A stretch of DNA of 64,000 nt, taken from contig NZ_CP018047.1 in NCBI RefSeq assembly GCF_002009175.1, positions 930,001 through 994,000 on the forward strand, read 5' to 3'. The position numbers and the translations under genes are program-made. The notes beneath the pieces were generated by a model, which saw nothing but the letters and a program-made list of their open reading frames with translations, was not told the origin of the DNA and did not search any database. Below, in pieces: positions 8,746 to 17,544 of this stretch (the stretch's first letter is position 1; each line of letters starts with the position of its first letter). The stretch comes from Streptomyces niveus. GTDB taxonomy: Bacteria > Actinomycetota > Actinomycetes > Streptomycetales > Streptomycetaceae.

Positions 8746-9581
8746 AGGAGTAAGGGTTATAGGAACTACCTGCACATATAGGGCAGAATCAGGGCGCAGA
8801 AGGTGCGTCCCCGCGCGTGCTGTTCAGGGCCGCGAGCACCGTGTGGTCCCCAAATGGTCCCCAGGACGGTGGTAACAGAGTGCGTATCTGCCTGCCGTAG
8901 ACCAATGGGTTCCGGACGGATCGAGCCATGCACGATGCGTGTCGCGGTCCCGCCAGGTCGCACCCGTCGTTGGTGCTCGCCGGCGTCACTTACGACCAGC
9001 ATCGTTTTCGGCAGCAGCGTGGAACTCGCGACGACTGCACTGCCCCTCAGGACGGGCACCCCTGGCTGCACGGCAGTGGGGACAGAGCCAGAGGATCTTG
9101 TCGCGGTGCCCGGCTTTGAGCGTGGCTCTCAGGTCCCGGTTGCGCGCACTGTTGAGCCACTCTTCTTTGACGCGCAGCAGGCCGACACTCCACCGGCTCA
9201 GTTGATCGTCAGCCCAGACCAGAAGGCAGATGTGACCCAACGTCCCGTAGGGAACGTCCAGCCGCCGAATGTGAGGCTGAAACGGCAGTCAGCATCAACG
9301 CCGACGATGCTGAAGTCCATCGCATGATGGCCGTCATCCAGCGCTACGGCTTCGCCACGATCCCCGACTGCGGCAACATCGGCGCCTTGGGTGAGCGCTG
9401 ATTTCACCGCGCCGGGCCGGACACTACCGCGTGTCCGGCCTCGCCGCTCGGGCCGGGACTGCCGGGAGTTCGGTCCAGTGTCGGCCGCGGTGCGAGCCTC
9501 ACGCCCCCCGGGCAACGCGGCCGTGACCAGGATGGCCATCAGAACGAGTGAGCCGGTCTCCACAGTGACGAATCGGGCGGT
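8746..9581. other. Island left end, no intact gene
   Basis: Apart from the NaeI-like remnant I see no gene with a convincing start, ribosome site and coding pattern. A minus-strand stretch (8766-8900) ending with VLGTIWGPHG near 8860 could be an eroded gene tail reading toward the att site, but it is too short to assign. Confidence 0.5.
8990..9345 (-). pseudogene. NaeI-like type II restriction endonuclease remnant
   Basis: Minus-strand frames join to give GHHAMDFSIVGVDADCRFS, LTFGGWTFP, then after a frameshift GHICLLVWADDQLSRWSVGL and LLRVKEEWLNSARNRDLRAT ending near ILWL. This matches my memory of the C-terminal half of NaeI-family restriction enzymes, where a DCKFS-like strand carries catalytic Asp and Lys and a GHLCLLV-ADD...AGL segment follows. 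Here the Lys position is Arg (DCRFS), and at least one frameshift near 9250 breaks the gene. The N-terminus, and any cognate methylase, are absent. The remnant lies just inside the left att repeat. Assignment is by pattern recall and needs a profile search. Confidence 0.5.
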
Positions 9582-10556
9582 TCAGTATCCGTAGATCATC
9601 TTGTACGCGACTTCCGGGAGGAACTGGCCGGCCACGGAGCCGGCGCCGACTCCGCAGTTGCCGTCGGACTCACCGGGGGTCTTCAGCCACAGCAGCATCT
9701 CGGCTCCACCACCCGTCTGGCTGACGGCCCCGATCCTCCGACCGGCGGGGTTGCACCACTCGCCGTTGGAATCGTTGCCGTTGCGGCTGGTGTCGATGAC
9801 GAAGGGCTTCGTGTAGCCGTAGGACGCCGACAGTGCCGAGTTGATGGCGTTGCCATAGCTGATGTTGCGGCCGTTGCCGTAGTAGTTCGAGATGTTCGAC
9901 GCGAAGCCGTGCGCCTGTCGGGCCCCGGCGCCGTCGAGATGCCGGGCCATGGTGCCCGCGTCGATCCAGGCGGGGTTTCCGGCATCCAGGTACGTCCACG
10001 TGTTGGGCGCGTGCGCGGAGAACTGCGCCAGGGCGTCTCTGAGCATGGCGTTGCGCTCATCGATCTGCTGCTGGGACATACAGCTGAAATCACCGAGGGA
10101 GTCCGGCTCGATCACCACCAGTGCCGGTCGCCCACCGATGGCCGAGGCGAGGGCGGAGATCCAGGTGCGGTACGCCGCCGGAGAACCCGCCCCGCCGCCG
10201 GAGTGGCCTCCACAGGCGTCACGGCCGGGGATGTTGTAGGCGATCAGGACGGGAAGCTTGTCGGCGGCGTCCGCGGCTCCCACGTAGGAGCCCACCGCGG
10301 CCCCGATGTCACCGCTCCAGGAACCGAACCACCGGGCCATGGGGCGCGAGGCGATGTTGTCCCGGATCGCCGACGCCCGTCCGTCGCCGGGGTTCGCCGC
10401 AACCCATGCGGCAGGAGTCGAGTTCGGGTCCGCGTAGAATCCGCTGGTCATGCCGATCGGATCGGCCAGGACGCGGGCGTCGGCCTGTCCGGTGCCGAGG
10501 GGCAGCAGCAGGCACGCGAATGCCGACGTGACGAGCCTACGCATCATCTTTCTCAT
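9582..10556 (-). CDS. Secreted GH6 cellulase (endoglucanase/cellobiohydrolase)
   Basis: 324 aa. Residues 1-27 form a signal peptide (MRKMMRRLVTSAFACLLLPL, then cleavage near ADA). The mature protein starts with GFYADPNS and contains the GH6 hallmarks: NIPGRDACGGHSGGG with the catalytic-loop Asp, LVVIEPDSLGDF with the second active-site Asp, YLDAGNPAWIDAG, SNYYGNG, and the C-terminal EMLLWLKTPGESDG. It hydrolyses beta-1,4-glucan. The length is that of a bare catalytic domain; no carbohydrate-binding module or linker is present, which is short for Streptomyces cellulases. ATG 10556 is preferred over the longer frame, which would run through the CebR operator. A consensus TTGACA lies upstream on the minus strand at 10717-10712. 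Confidence 0.9.
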   Translation of the reverse strand: MRKMMRRLVTSAFACLLLPLGTGQADARVLADPIGMTSGFYADPNSTPAAWVAANPGDGRASAIRDNIASRPMARWFGSWSGDIGAAVGSYVGAADAADKLPVLIAYNIPGRDACGGHSGGGAGSPAAYRTWISALASAIGGRPALVVIEPDSLGDFSCMSQQQIDERNAMLRDALAQFSAHAPNTWTYLDAGNPAWIDAGTMARHLDGAGARQAHGFASNISNYYGNGRNISYGNAINSALSASYGYTKPFVIDTSRNGNDSNGEWCNPAGRRIGAVSQTGGGAEMLLWLKTPGESDGNCGVGAGSVAGQFLPEVAYKMIYGY

Positions 10557-10572
10557 GAGTGCAGGACCTCTC

Positions 10573-10586
10573 TGGGAGCGCTCCCA
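10573..10586. promoter_or_regulatory. CebR operator (perfect 14-bp palindrome)
   Basis: TGGGAGCGCTCCCA, the well-known cellobiose-responsive CebR box of Streptomyces, lies 17 bp upstream of the GH6 start. CebR represses cellulase genes until cello-oligosaccharides bind it, so the island gene is wired into the host cellulose regulon. The cebR gene itself is not in the window. Confidence 0.92.
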
Positions 10587-11049
10587 CATCGGTGGTGACT
10601 CAGCTGCGAGGGAGACGCGGGTGGGGGTGGGGGGCGAGCGGCGCTCCCCCTTGGGGGCTCTCTCCGAGAACTGCCGCTGTCAGACGAGACAGTGACAGGG
10701 GGTCAGTCCGCTGTCAATGAGTTCGGTGAGGATCGGCGGGCGAGACACCTTCGGCGAAGGCGGTCGGGGCCGCCTGTGGCCATATGTCGGTGCCCGGAGC
10801 AGTTCGACAACGAGCGTCGGTATCCGCCCGGCTAACCAGTGGTCAGCTCCGGCCCCGCAGCCGGCCGTACACGCTGCCCACTCGCTCGGTAGAGCGGGGG
10901 AACATAGCGCGGGATCGCCGGTCAGCCAAACCGGCGATCCCGCGCATCATTGATATTCCACCGCCACGACCTGCCCGCACGTCGAAAGGGACCATCCGAC
11001 GACCACCAACCAATAGCGAGACGCTCACGGCCGAGGTGCCGTCATGCGA
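10587..11049. other. Intergenic region with promoter and a 16-bp hairpin
   Basis: About 460 bp without a gene. It holds the presumed cellulase promoter (TTGACA at 10717-10712, minus strand) and the perfect hairpin at 10907-10945. The remainder has no coding pattern that I can recognise. Confidence 0.5.
10907..10945. terminator. Perfect 16-bp stem-loop
   Basis: Arms GCGCGGGATCGCCGGT (10907-10922) and its exact complement (10930-10945) enclose a 7-nt loop. It lies about 105 bp beyond the stop of the minus-strand DUF5655 pseudogene and between it and the cellulase promoter, so it most likely terminates or insulates transcription. No U-tract is obvious, as is common in Streptomyces. Confidence 0.65.
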
Positions 11050-11520
11050 TCACCCTGCCGCGTAGCTCGCGCGGAACAGATCCCGGGCACGCTCCACGTC
11101 TCGCGGCGTGCGGAGCTGCACCTCCGGGTCGCCCGTTCCGTGGTGGCCGAGGCCGGTCACGTTCCGGGTGAACCCGGGAACGACGTCGACGTCCTTCGGG
11201 TCGACGTTCAGGTAGACCAGGAGCTTGCTGCGCTGAGGCGGACACAGGCAGGCGTTGATCGATAACCCCCGCGTCGACGCCCCACTTGTACTCCACGATG
11301 ACCGGCTACCCGTTCTCGTCCAGCCCGAGCGAGTCGATCCGGCCTCCATGGGCCGGTCCCCCGTGCCGTACTCACTCGCCAGGAAACGAACACCCAGCAA
11401 CGTCTCCATGTGCACTTCGACAAGGCCCTGCACATCCGCCTCAACCTGTGCGAGACGCGGCATGATCTCGGTCATGGCACTGCTTGTCGTGTCTGCGCGG
11501 AACAGCCTCAGGCCCAACAC
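11050..11520 (-). pseudogene. DUF91/DUF5655-type nuclease-like protein, frameshifted
   Basis: The N-terminal frame gives LVEVHMETLLGVRFLASEYG then TG..; after a frameshift the next frame reads GRIDSLGLDENG, a TAG stop, then PVIVEYKWGVDAG. The first frame then resumes with KLLVYLNVDPKDVDVVPGFT, NVTGLGHHGTGDPEVQLR and RARDLFRASYAA. This is the order of the PD-(D/E)XK-like (EYK) module and C-terminal DUF5655 domain found in a Streptomyces family of putative nucleases. The segment between the EYK strand and the DUF5655 part is shorter than in intact members. At least one frameshift and one internal stop make it non-functional. Confidence 0.7.
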
Positions 11521-11804
11521 CCCCGATATCGCCTCTGCGGTCGAAACGTCGTGGGAGTGCAGATTTGTTTCCTCGCAGGCGCAGGGGCTGTAAAGAAGGT
11601 ATTTACATGGGCCGGTCTGACAGATTCACTCGCCGGGGCAGGCCGCCGTTCACCAGCCGCCAATGGAGTACGTCCGTATTCAGCACCGCGCAGAATCGCG
11701 GGCCGCGCGCCCAGCCCACACTCACCGTGACGACCAATGCGCGCCGAGTCCGTATCTACGAGCTATGCGGAGCATCTGCGGCGACGTGGTGAGAGGCTGG
11801 GGGT

Positions 11805-12968
11805 GTGCGAGCGCTCTATGGCTCGGCATCTGCAATGAGCCTGATCAGATCCAGCAGGACCCTGTTCACTCTCGCGAGGGCCCTGCCCTTCATGGTGCTC
11901 CTGGCAGTGCTCGGCATCGAACTTTCCCCTGCCCACTTCCTCTACACCGGCCCGCTCCTCTCGCCGGCCCCGGCGCTGGCCGCCGTCACGATGGGCCCCG
12001 CAGGAACCGGTTCCGTGGCCATCATGGCGGGGGTGCTGAGCACTGTCACCGCTACCCAGAACCACGCATGGGGCACCCCGCAGGTCTACAGCAACCTGCT
12101 GGCGCTGCTCGTGGTGTCGGTGGCCAGTCTCGCGACCAGTACCGCCCGAGTACACAGAGAGAAGGAGCTGGAGACAGTCCGCCGGATCGCTCAGGTCTCC
12201 CAGGACGTGGTACTGCGCCCCGTGCCTGCTCGCCTTGAGGGTGTACGGGCCGCAGGCGTGTACCTGGCCGCCGAGGAAGGCGCCCGCATCGGCGGCGACC
12301 TCTACGAGGTGCTGGCCACACCCTTCGGCATCCGGATCATCGTGGGAGACGTCCGTGGCAAAGGACTGCCTGCGGTGCGGTCGGCCGCCGCCGTACTCGG
12401 TGCGTTCCGCGAGGCGGCCGACTACGAACCCGAACTGCCCGACACGGTAACGCGGTGCGAGGCCGCGCTGCGACGGGAGCTGACCCGCACGCAGAGCCAC
12501 GGCGAAACGCCGGAACCCTCCCGGGACCCGGCGGAAGAGTTCGTCACGGTGGTCATCGCCCAGATAACGGGCGCACCCGTCGTCGAACTCGTCAGCCGCG
12601 GCCACCCCCCACCGCTGCTGCTCCGCAGAGGTGAGACCACCTCCCTGGAAACCGCCAGCCCATTGCCACCGCTCGGCCTGGAGGAGTTCCTCAGCAGCCC
12701 CCCCGTACCGGTCGAGAGATACCCTTTCGAACACGGCGACCGGCTGCTGCTCTACACCGACGGCGTACTGGAGGCCCGCGACCCCGCCAGAAACTTCTTC
12801 GACCTGCCCACTCATCTGGCACAGCTCCACGACCTCGCCCCACAAGCGCTGCTGGACCGCCTGCGCGCCTCCCTCCTGCACCATACAAAAGGGCGCCTTG
12901 CAGACGACGCGGCAATGATCATCGTCGAACGGGACACACACCACAGTTCTGCACAGGCTCCCCCTTGA
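11805..12968 (+). CDS. SpoIIE-type PP2C serine phosphatase with N-terminal membrane region
   Basis: 387 aa, GTG start at 11805; an internal ATG at 11835 is an alternative. Residues ~25-110 carry several hydrophobic helices (PFMVLLAVLGIELS, ALAAVTMGPAGTGSVAIMAG, LLALLVVSVASLA), then a short linker leads into a SpoIIE/RsbU phosphatase domain. Metal-binding and fold motifs are GGDLYEV, VGDVRGKG, LLYTDGVLEARD and DDAAMIIVE. Members dephosphorylate anti-sigma-factor antagonists and thereby release alternative sigma factors. No RsbW-like kinase or STAS protein is next to it. It is one of several membrane-bound SpoIIE-like phosphatases typical of streptomycetes. It lies inside the island with pseudogenes on both sides. 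Confidence 0.85.
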   Translation: MRALYGSASAMSLIRSSRTLFTLARALPFMVLLAVLGIELSPAHFLYTGPLLSPAPALAAVTMGPAGTGSVAIMAGVLSTVTATQNHAWGTPQVYSNLLALLVVSVASLATSTARVHREKELETVRRIAQVSQDVVLRPVPARLEGVRAAGVYLAAEEGARIGGDLYEVLATPFGIRIIVGDVRGKGLPAVRSAAAVLGAFREAADYEPELPDTVTRCEAALRRELTRTQSHGETPEPSRDPAEEFVTVVIAQITGAPVVELVSRGHPPPLLLRRGETTSLETASPLPPLGLEEFLSSPPVPVERYPFEHGDRLLLYTDGVLEARDPARNFFDLPTHLAQLHDLAPQALLDRLRASLLHHTKGRLADDAAMIIVERDTHHSSAQAPP

Positions 12969-13059
12969 CCAGATGCGGGGCACTCCGAAGGGCTGATGTG
13001 CACCTCATGACTCCACGCTTGGCCGATCAGCTGTGCGATCCAGGGCTCCGCTTCCCTCG

Positions 13060-13280
13060 CGGAGGGCACGAGCAGATAGGACCGAGCCATCGACGCCGAA
13101 ACGCGAGCCATGGCACGTCCTACGCCATCTCAGCATCGCTGAACGCCGGCAGGCACCCCAGATGCGTACACCCTGCGGGCACGGCGCGGGCCACACCGTC
13201 CGCGTCCCGGTAGACCGCGCAGCACTGTCCGTTGACACATACCACCGCTCCGGCGCCCGGCGGGACCTGAGCGCCCGAGT
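13060..13280 (-). pseudogene. Rieske [2Fe-2S] domain remnant
   Basis: Minus-strand translation around 13270-13130 gives GAGAVVCVNGQCCAVYRDAD, then VARAVPAGCTHLGCLPAFSD and a TAG; in another frame CHGSRFGVDGSVLSA follows. CTHLGC and CHGSRF are the two cluster-binding boxes of a Rieske domain, here as found at the C-terminus of FAD-dependent oxidoreductases. Boxes in different frames and the internal stop mark decay. No flavoprotein part survives upstream. Confidence 0.62.
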
Positions 13281-13513
13281 CCACGTGCGTGGTGCGCAGC
13301 CAGCCGCCGACGAGTGCTGTACCCAGATCTTCAGCGCCGACAGGCTGCGGGCGAGGTCATCGGCCTCGCTCAGCAGGCCCACCAGGTTCACGTCGCCGGG
13401 TCGTGGCCCCAGCGCTGCGTCGGCCACCACATGGCAGCCGGGGCGACCGGTTGAATGTCCAGCGGCTCCACAGGAGTGAGCAGATTAGCCTTTCATTACA
13501 CCATTGGGATTAA

Positions 13514-14697
13514 TCGTCACATCTCATAGGTGCGCCGTAGCCGGCTTCGCTACGGCGAGTCCTTACCGTGGCCCGCGCCGCACAGGGCCGGCGTGCGATC
13601 GACGTGTCCAAGGGCAGGCTTCGCCGGCCCCCGCCGGTGGAATCCGTCTTCAGGGTGCGTCCGGAGGAATCCGTCGTGACCGTGGTCTTGCGTGTACTGC
13701 CGTTCGCGGTGTCCGTCCGACCGCACCCATGCTCTGCCGGACCCCTGCCGACCTGCAGATTTCAGCGAAAGCCCTACTCGTATATTGCGAGCCGTGGTCG
13801 GTGTGCACCACCGCTCCGGTCAGGCTCCCGCGGGTTCGCTCGGCGACCGCCAAGGCGTCGATGACGAGATCGGTGCGCATGTGCTCGGCGATCGCCCAGC
13901 TGGCCAGGCAGCGTGAGGCGAGGTCTATGACGGTGGCCATGTAGAGGAACTTCCCGCCGTCCAGGGGGATAGGTGCTGTCGCCGACGTACTTCGCGTTCA
14001 CCGCGGCCGCGCTGAGGTCACGGCCGATCAGCTCTGGTGCCCTCGACGCCTCCTGGTCCGCGACGGTGGTGCGGTGCCGACGGCGCAGACCGACTCCCTC
14101 AAGCCCGATGGTCCGCATGATCCTCGCGACCCGCTTGTGCTTGACCACCGGGCCGCCCTCGTCACGGAGTTCGGCGGTGGTCCTGGGGGCTCCGTAGGTG
14201 CCGTCGGAGTTCTGGTGAACCGCGCGTATCCGGGCTGCGAGTTCGGCCTCGACCGTCTGCCGGGCCGCCCTTGCGTCTGCGGTGCGGCGCCAGTGGTAGA
14301 AGCTGGAGCGGGAGACCCCGAGAATGTCGCAGCGCCGCTTCACGCCGTGACGGCGCTGGTGGTCGTCAACGAACTGGCATCGGTTCACCAGCGCGTCTCC
14401 GTCGCGAAATACCGGACCGCCTTCCGGAGAATGTCGCGTTCTTCCTCCAGTTCGCGAATCCTCTTCCGGGCAGCGGCCGGCTCCGCCTGAACGTCGTCAC
14501 CGCCCACCTGCGCAGCGGGCAGCGGGCAGCGGTTCGGAGCGGGCGCCGGGGCGGTGCTCATCGGCGGCCCGGATCCAGTTCCGCAGCGTCTCGGTGTTCA
14601 CCCCGAAGTCAGCGGCGACCGACTTGATCGTCGCTCCCGGCCGCGACCGCCACAACGCGACCGCGTCAGCCTTGAACTCGGTCGGGTAGTGCTTCAT
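13514..14697 (-). pseudogene. IS3-family transposase (orfA/orfB), degenerate
   Basis: OrfA begins at ATG 14697 (MKHYPTEFKADAVALWRSRP, helix-turn-helix GVNTETLRNWI). It falls out of frame near 14530, and its leucine-zipper tail (RELEEERDILRKAVRYFATE) appears in another frame. OrfB starts near 14388 with CDILGVSRSSFYHWRR and TYGAPRTTAEL. The first DDE Asp is in YVGDSTY; then a frameshift near 13950 moves to FLYMATVIDLASRCLASWAI and VVHTDHGSQYTS, which has the second Asp. The last part, with the catalytic Glu, is not recognisable; only a possible end (TYEM and stop, ~13530) remains. I could not find clear terminal inverted repeats. A dead copy of a common Streptomyces insertion element. Confidence 0.85.
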
Positions 14698-14894
14698 CCC
14701 CACAGGGACTCCGTTCCCTGAACCACCAAGATCCAAGTCTCTCCGGTGTCCGAAACCCGGGGTCAGGGCCCGACATCCATCGACCCGGGCGCGGCGGCAC
14801 GTTGACCGGCGGATGCCGTCGCAGATGCGGCGAGAGCCGAGGTCATCGCCGCAGCACCATGGGCGACGTCTTTACAGTCGACGGCGATCGCACT

Positions 14895-14919
14895 AACTTG
14901 CAGAAACATTCCGCAAGTT
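14895..14919. promoter_or_regulatory. MalR/Reg1-like inverted repeat
   Basis: AACTTGC, an 11-bp spacer and GCAAGTT form an inverted repeat 68 bp upstream of the isoamylase start. CTTGCAG / GCAAGTT half-sites resemble those described for the MalR (Reg1) repressor upstream of Streptomyces amylase and maltose genes. Maltose-type control of the isoamylase is therefore likely. The match to a published consensus is from memory. Confidence 0.6.
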
Positions 14920-14986
14920 GTTTCCGTCATCGGCACGGCGGACGTCGCCGGGCTCATCCCTGCTCGCCCTCGTTCCGGGAGCCGAA

Positions 14987-17347
14987 ATGACCTCTCTGTC
15001 TCTTGCCGCGCGGCGAATTGGGCGCCACCTCGCCATGATGGTGACTGCGACAGCTCTCGCCATCGGTATGACGGGCTCCCTGGTTCCCGGCACGGCCATG
15101 GCACGGCAAGCGGTGGCCGCCAGTGGCCCGCTGGGCGCCCAGTACGACGCGGGAGGCACGAACATCGACTTCCGTATCCACTCCTCCCGTGCCACCCGGA
15201 TCGACCTCTACCTGTATCGCGTCGCGTCGGGCGGCCAGGAGGCCACCGCTCTCACCCTCGCCAAAGACACCACCACCAACGTCTGGTCGACGCGTGTGGC
15301 GGTGACGACCATTCAGGGGCAGTACGGCATCACCGGCGCGGTCTACTACGGTTACCGGGCCTGGGGTCCCAACTGGCGCTACGACCCGGCCTGGACGAAG
15401 GGTTCGAGCGCGGGATTCGTCTCCGACGTCGACGCGGCGGGCAACCGCTTCAATCCGAACAAGCTCCTCACCGATCCCTACGCCCGCGAACTGAGCCACG
15501 ACCCGGTCACCCCCGCGGGCCCGAGCAGCACCCTCTACGCCACGGGCCCCCAATACCGCACCCTCGACAGCGGAGCCCAGGCTCCCAAAGGCATCGTCCT
15601 GACCGGTCCGGCGACCAACACCGGCACCAAGCCGACCCGCGCCCTGAAGGACGACATCGTCTACGAGGTGCACGTGCGAGGTCTCACCCAGAACGACCCC
15701 ACCGTGCCGTCCGCCTACCGGGGCAGCTACCGGGGCGCCGGCCTGAAGGCACCAGAACTTGCCGCGCTCGGCGTCACCGCCGTGGAGTTCCTGCCCATCC
15801 ATGAGTCACAGAACGACGCCAACGACGTCGACGCGACGTCGACCGCGGGTGACAACTACTGGGGCTACTCGACACTCAACTACTTCGCGCCGGACCGCCG
15901 TTACTCCTCCGACAAGAGTCCGGGAGGTCCCACCCGCGAGTTCGCGGCGATGGTCAAGGCATACCACGACGTCGGCATCAAGGTCTTCGCGGACGTGGTC
16001 TACAACCACACGGCCGAGGGCGGCCCCTGGAGCCAGGGCGACAAGAACACCTACAGCCTGTTCTCCCTGCGCGGCCTCGACAACCCCACCTATTACTCGC
16101 TCACCTCCGACCTGCAGAACCCCTGGGACAACACCGGCGTGGGCGGCAACGTCAACACGTACAACCCTGTCACCCGGAACCTGATCACGGACTCACTCGC
16201 GTACTGGAAGAACACCCTCGGTGTCGACGGCTTCCGCTTCGACCTCGCACCGGTCCTCGGCAACACCTGTCAGCACGGCTGTTTCGGGTACAGCCGCACC
16301 GACGCCGACACCGCCCTCAACCGCATCACCGCCCTGATGCCCGCCCGGCCGGCAGGCGGTGGAACCGGCACCGACTGGATCGCCGAGCCCTGGGCCCTGG
16401 GCAATGGCACCTACCAGGTGGGCAACTTCCCTCCTGGCTGGTCCGAATGGAACGACAAATACCGCGACACCCTTCGGCGCGACCAGAACGCCCTGGGCGT
16501 GGAGAACGTCGTCCCCGGCGACCTCGCCACCCGCTTCGCCGGATCCTCGGACCTCTATCAGGACGACGGGCGGGCCCCCTTCAACTCCGTCAACTTCATC
16601 ACCGCTCACGATGGCTTCACCCTCGCCGATCTCTACCGGTGCAACACCAAGAACAACAACCAGCCCTGGCCGTACGGCCCTTCCGACGGCGGCTCCGACC
16701 ACAACATCTCCTGGGACCAGGGCGGCATCGCGGCCGACCAACGCAAGGCGGCCCGCAACGGCCTCGCCCTCCTGATGCTGTCGGCCGGCACACCGATGAT
16801 GAACGGCGGCGACGAGTACCTGCGCTCCCTCAGGTGCAACAACAACCCGTACAACCTGGACTCCTCCGCCAACTGGCTTTCCACGGAACGGAGTACGGAC
16901 CAGAGCACCTTCCGGACCTACGCCCAGCGGCTGATCGCTTTCCGCAAGGCCCACCCGGCTCTGCGCCCCGCCAGCTTCTACACAGCCTCCGACGCCAATG
17001 GCAACGGCATGGGCATGCTCCAGTGGTTCACCCCCGCCGGCGCGGCCCCGGACAACGCGTACTGGTCCAGCGCGAACAACCACGCCCTGGCCTGGCGCAT
17101 CGACGGCACGGAACTCTCGGATCCCAGCAGCGCCTTGTACGTCGGATACAACGGCTGGTCCGGTGACGTCGACTTCACCCTGCCCTCCCCGGGCGCCGGT
17201 AAGAGCTGGTACCGCGTCACCGACACCTCCACATGGGCCGAGGGCACCGACCAGGTCGCCCAACCCGGCTCTGAGAGCCATATCGGCGGAGCCGGAACGG
17301 TCTACCGCCTCAACGGGCGCAGCACGCTGCTGCTGATCGCCAAGTAG
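14987..17347 (+). CDS. Secreted isoamylase / glycogen-debranching enzyme (GH13)
   Basis: 786 aa. Signal peptide in residues 1-~40 (a basic start, then MMVTATALAIGMTGSLVPGT, with cleavage near AMA). An N-terminal CBM48-like domain (residues ~50-190) precedes the GH13 barrel. The four conserved regions are VFADVVYNHT, GVDGFRFDLA (nucleophile Asp), DWIAEPW (acid/base Glu) and FITAHDGF. Bacterial isoamylases (GH13_11) cleave alpha-1,6 branches in glycogen and amylopectin; the length agrees with secreted Pseudomonas-type isoamylase rather than intracellular GlgX. ATG 14987 with GGGAG is chosen because it opens a signal peptide; the frame extends back to 14918. A MalR-like operator lies upstream and a hairpin downstream. 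Confidence 0.9.
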   Translation: MTSLSLAARRIGRHLAMMVTATALAIGMTGSLVPGTAMARQAVAASGPLGAQYDAGGTNIDFRIHSSRATRIDLYLYRVASGGQEATALTLAKDTTTNVWSTRVAVTTIQGQYGITGAVYYGYRAWGPNWRYDPAWTKGSSAGFVSDVDAAGNRFNPNKLLTDPYARELSHDPVTPAGPSSTLYATGPQYRTLDSGAQAPKGIVLTGPATNTGTKPTRALKDDIVYEVHVRGLTQNDPTVPSAYRGSYRGAGLKAPELAALGVTAVEFLPIHESQNDANDVDATSTAGDNYWGYSTLNYFAPDRRYSSDKSPGGPTREFAAMVKAYHDVGIKVFADVVYNHTAEGGPWSQGDKNTYSLFSLRGLDNPTYYSLTSDLQNPWDNTGVGGNVNTYNPVTRNLITDSLAYWKNTLGVDGFRFDLAPVLGNTCQHGCFGYSRTDADTALNRITALMPARPAGGGTGTDWIAEPWALGNGTYQVGNFPPGWSEWNDKYRDTLRRDQNALGVENVVPGDLATRFAGSSDLYQDDGRAPFNSVNFITAHDGFTLADLYRCNTKNNNQPWPYGPSDGGSDHNISWDQGGIAADQRKAARNGLALLMLSAGTPMMNGGDEYLRSLRCNNNPYNLDSSANWLSTERSTDQSTFRTYAQRLIAFRKAHPALRPASFYTASDANGNGMGMLQWFTPAGAAPDNAYWSSANNHALAWRIDGTELSDPSSALYVGYNGWSGDVDFTLPSPGAGKSWYRVTDTSTWAEGTDQVAQPGSESHIGGAGTVYRLNGRSTLLLIAK

Positions 17348-17373
17348 CGCAGCGTCTGCGCGGAGTTCGACAT

Positions 17374-17402
17374 GCCCAGGCCGGCTTCCCGCCGGTCTGG
17401 GC
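17374..17402 (+). terminator. 12-bp stem-loop after isoamylase gene
   Basis: GCCCAGGCCGGC and GCCGGTCTGGGC (one G-U pair) enclose TTCCC, 26 bp after the isoamylase stop. Position and strength fit a rho-independent-type terminator without U-tract. Confidence 0.65.
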
Positions 17403-17544
17403 TCCGGCCCGCGAGAAGGCGACGAGTACCGGTGGCACCGCTCCGACCGGTCCACGAACGCCGCCCGAGCCAACCGGGTCTACGGACTCCGACTGCCCAC
17501 GATGAAGCCCGCAGCGCCTCGGCCGGAGTCACGGGGTATCTGGT

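Noticed and set aside
8602..8775. Longer start for the pentapeptide-repeat protein
   Set aside because: The added residues would be encoded by the displaced tRNA and terminator repeat, not by a coding sequence.
8766..8900. Second integrase tail at the island's left end
   Set aside because: A stretch ending with VLGTIWGPHG is reminiscent of some gene tails, but no integrase motif precedes it.
9290..9401. Plus-strand peptide VSINADDAEVHRMMAVIQRY as a gene end
   Set aside because: Looks protein-like, but it is antisense to the NaeI-like remnant and has no supporting start or family.
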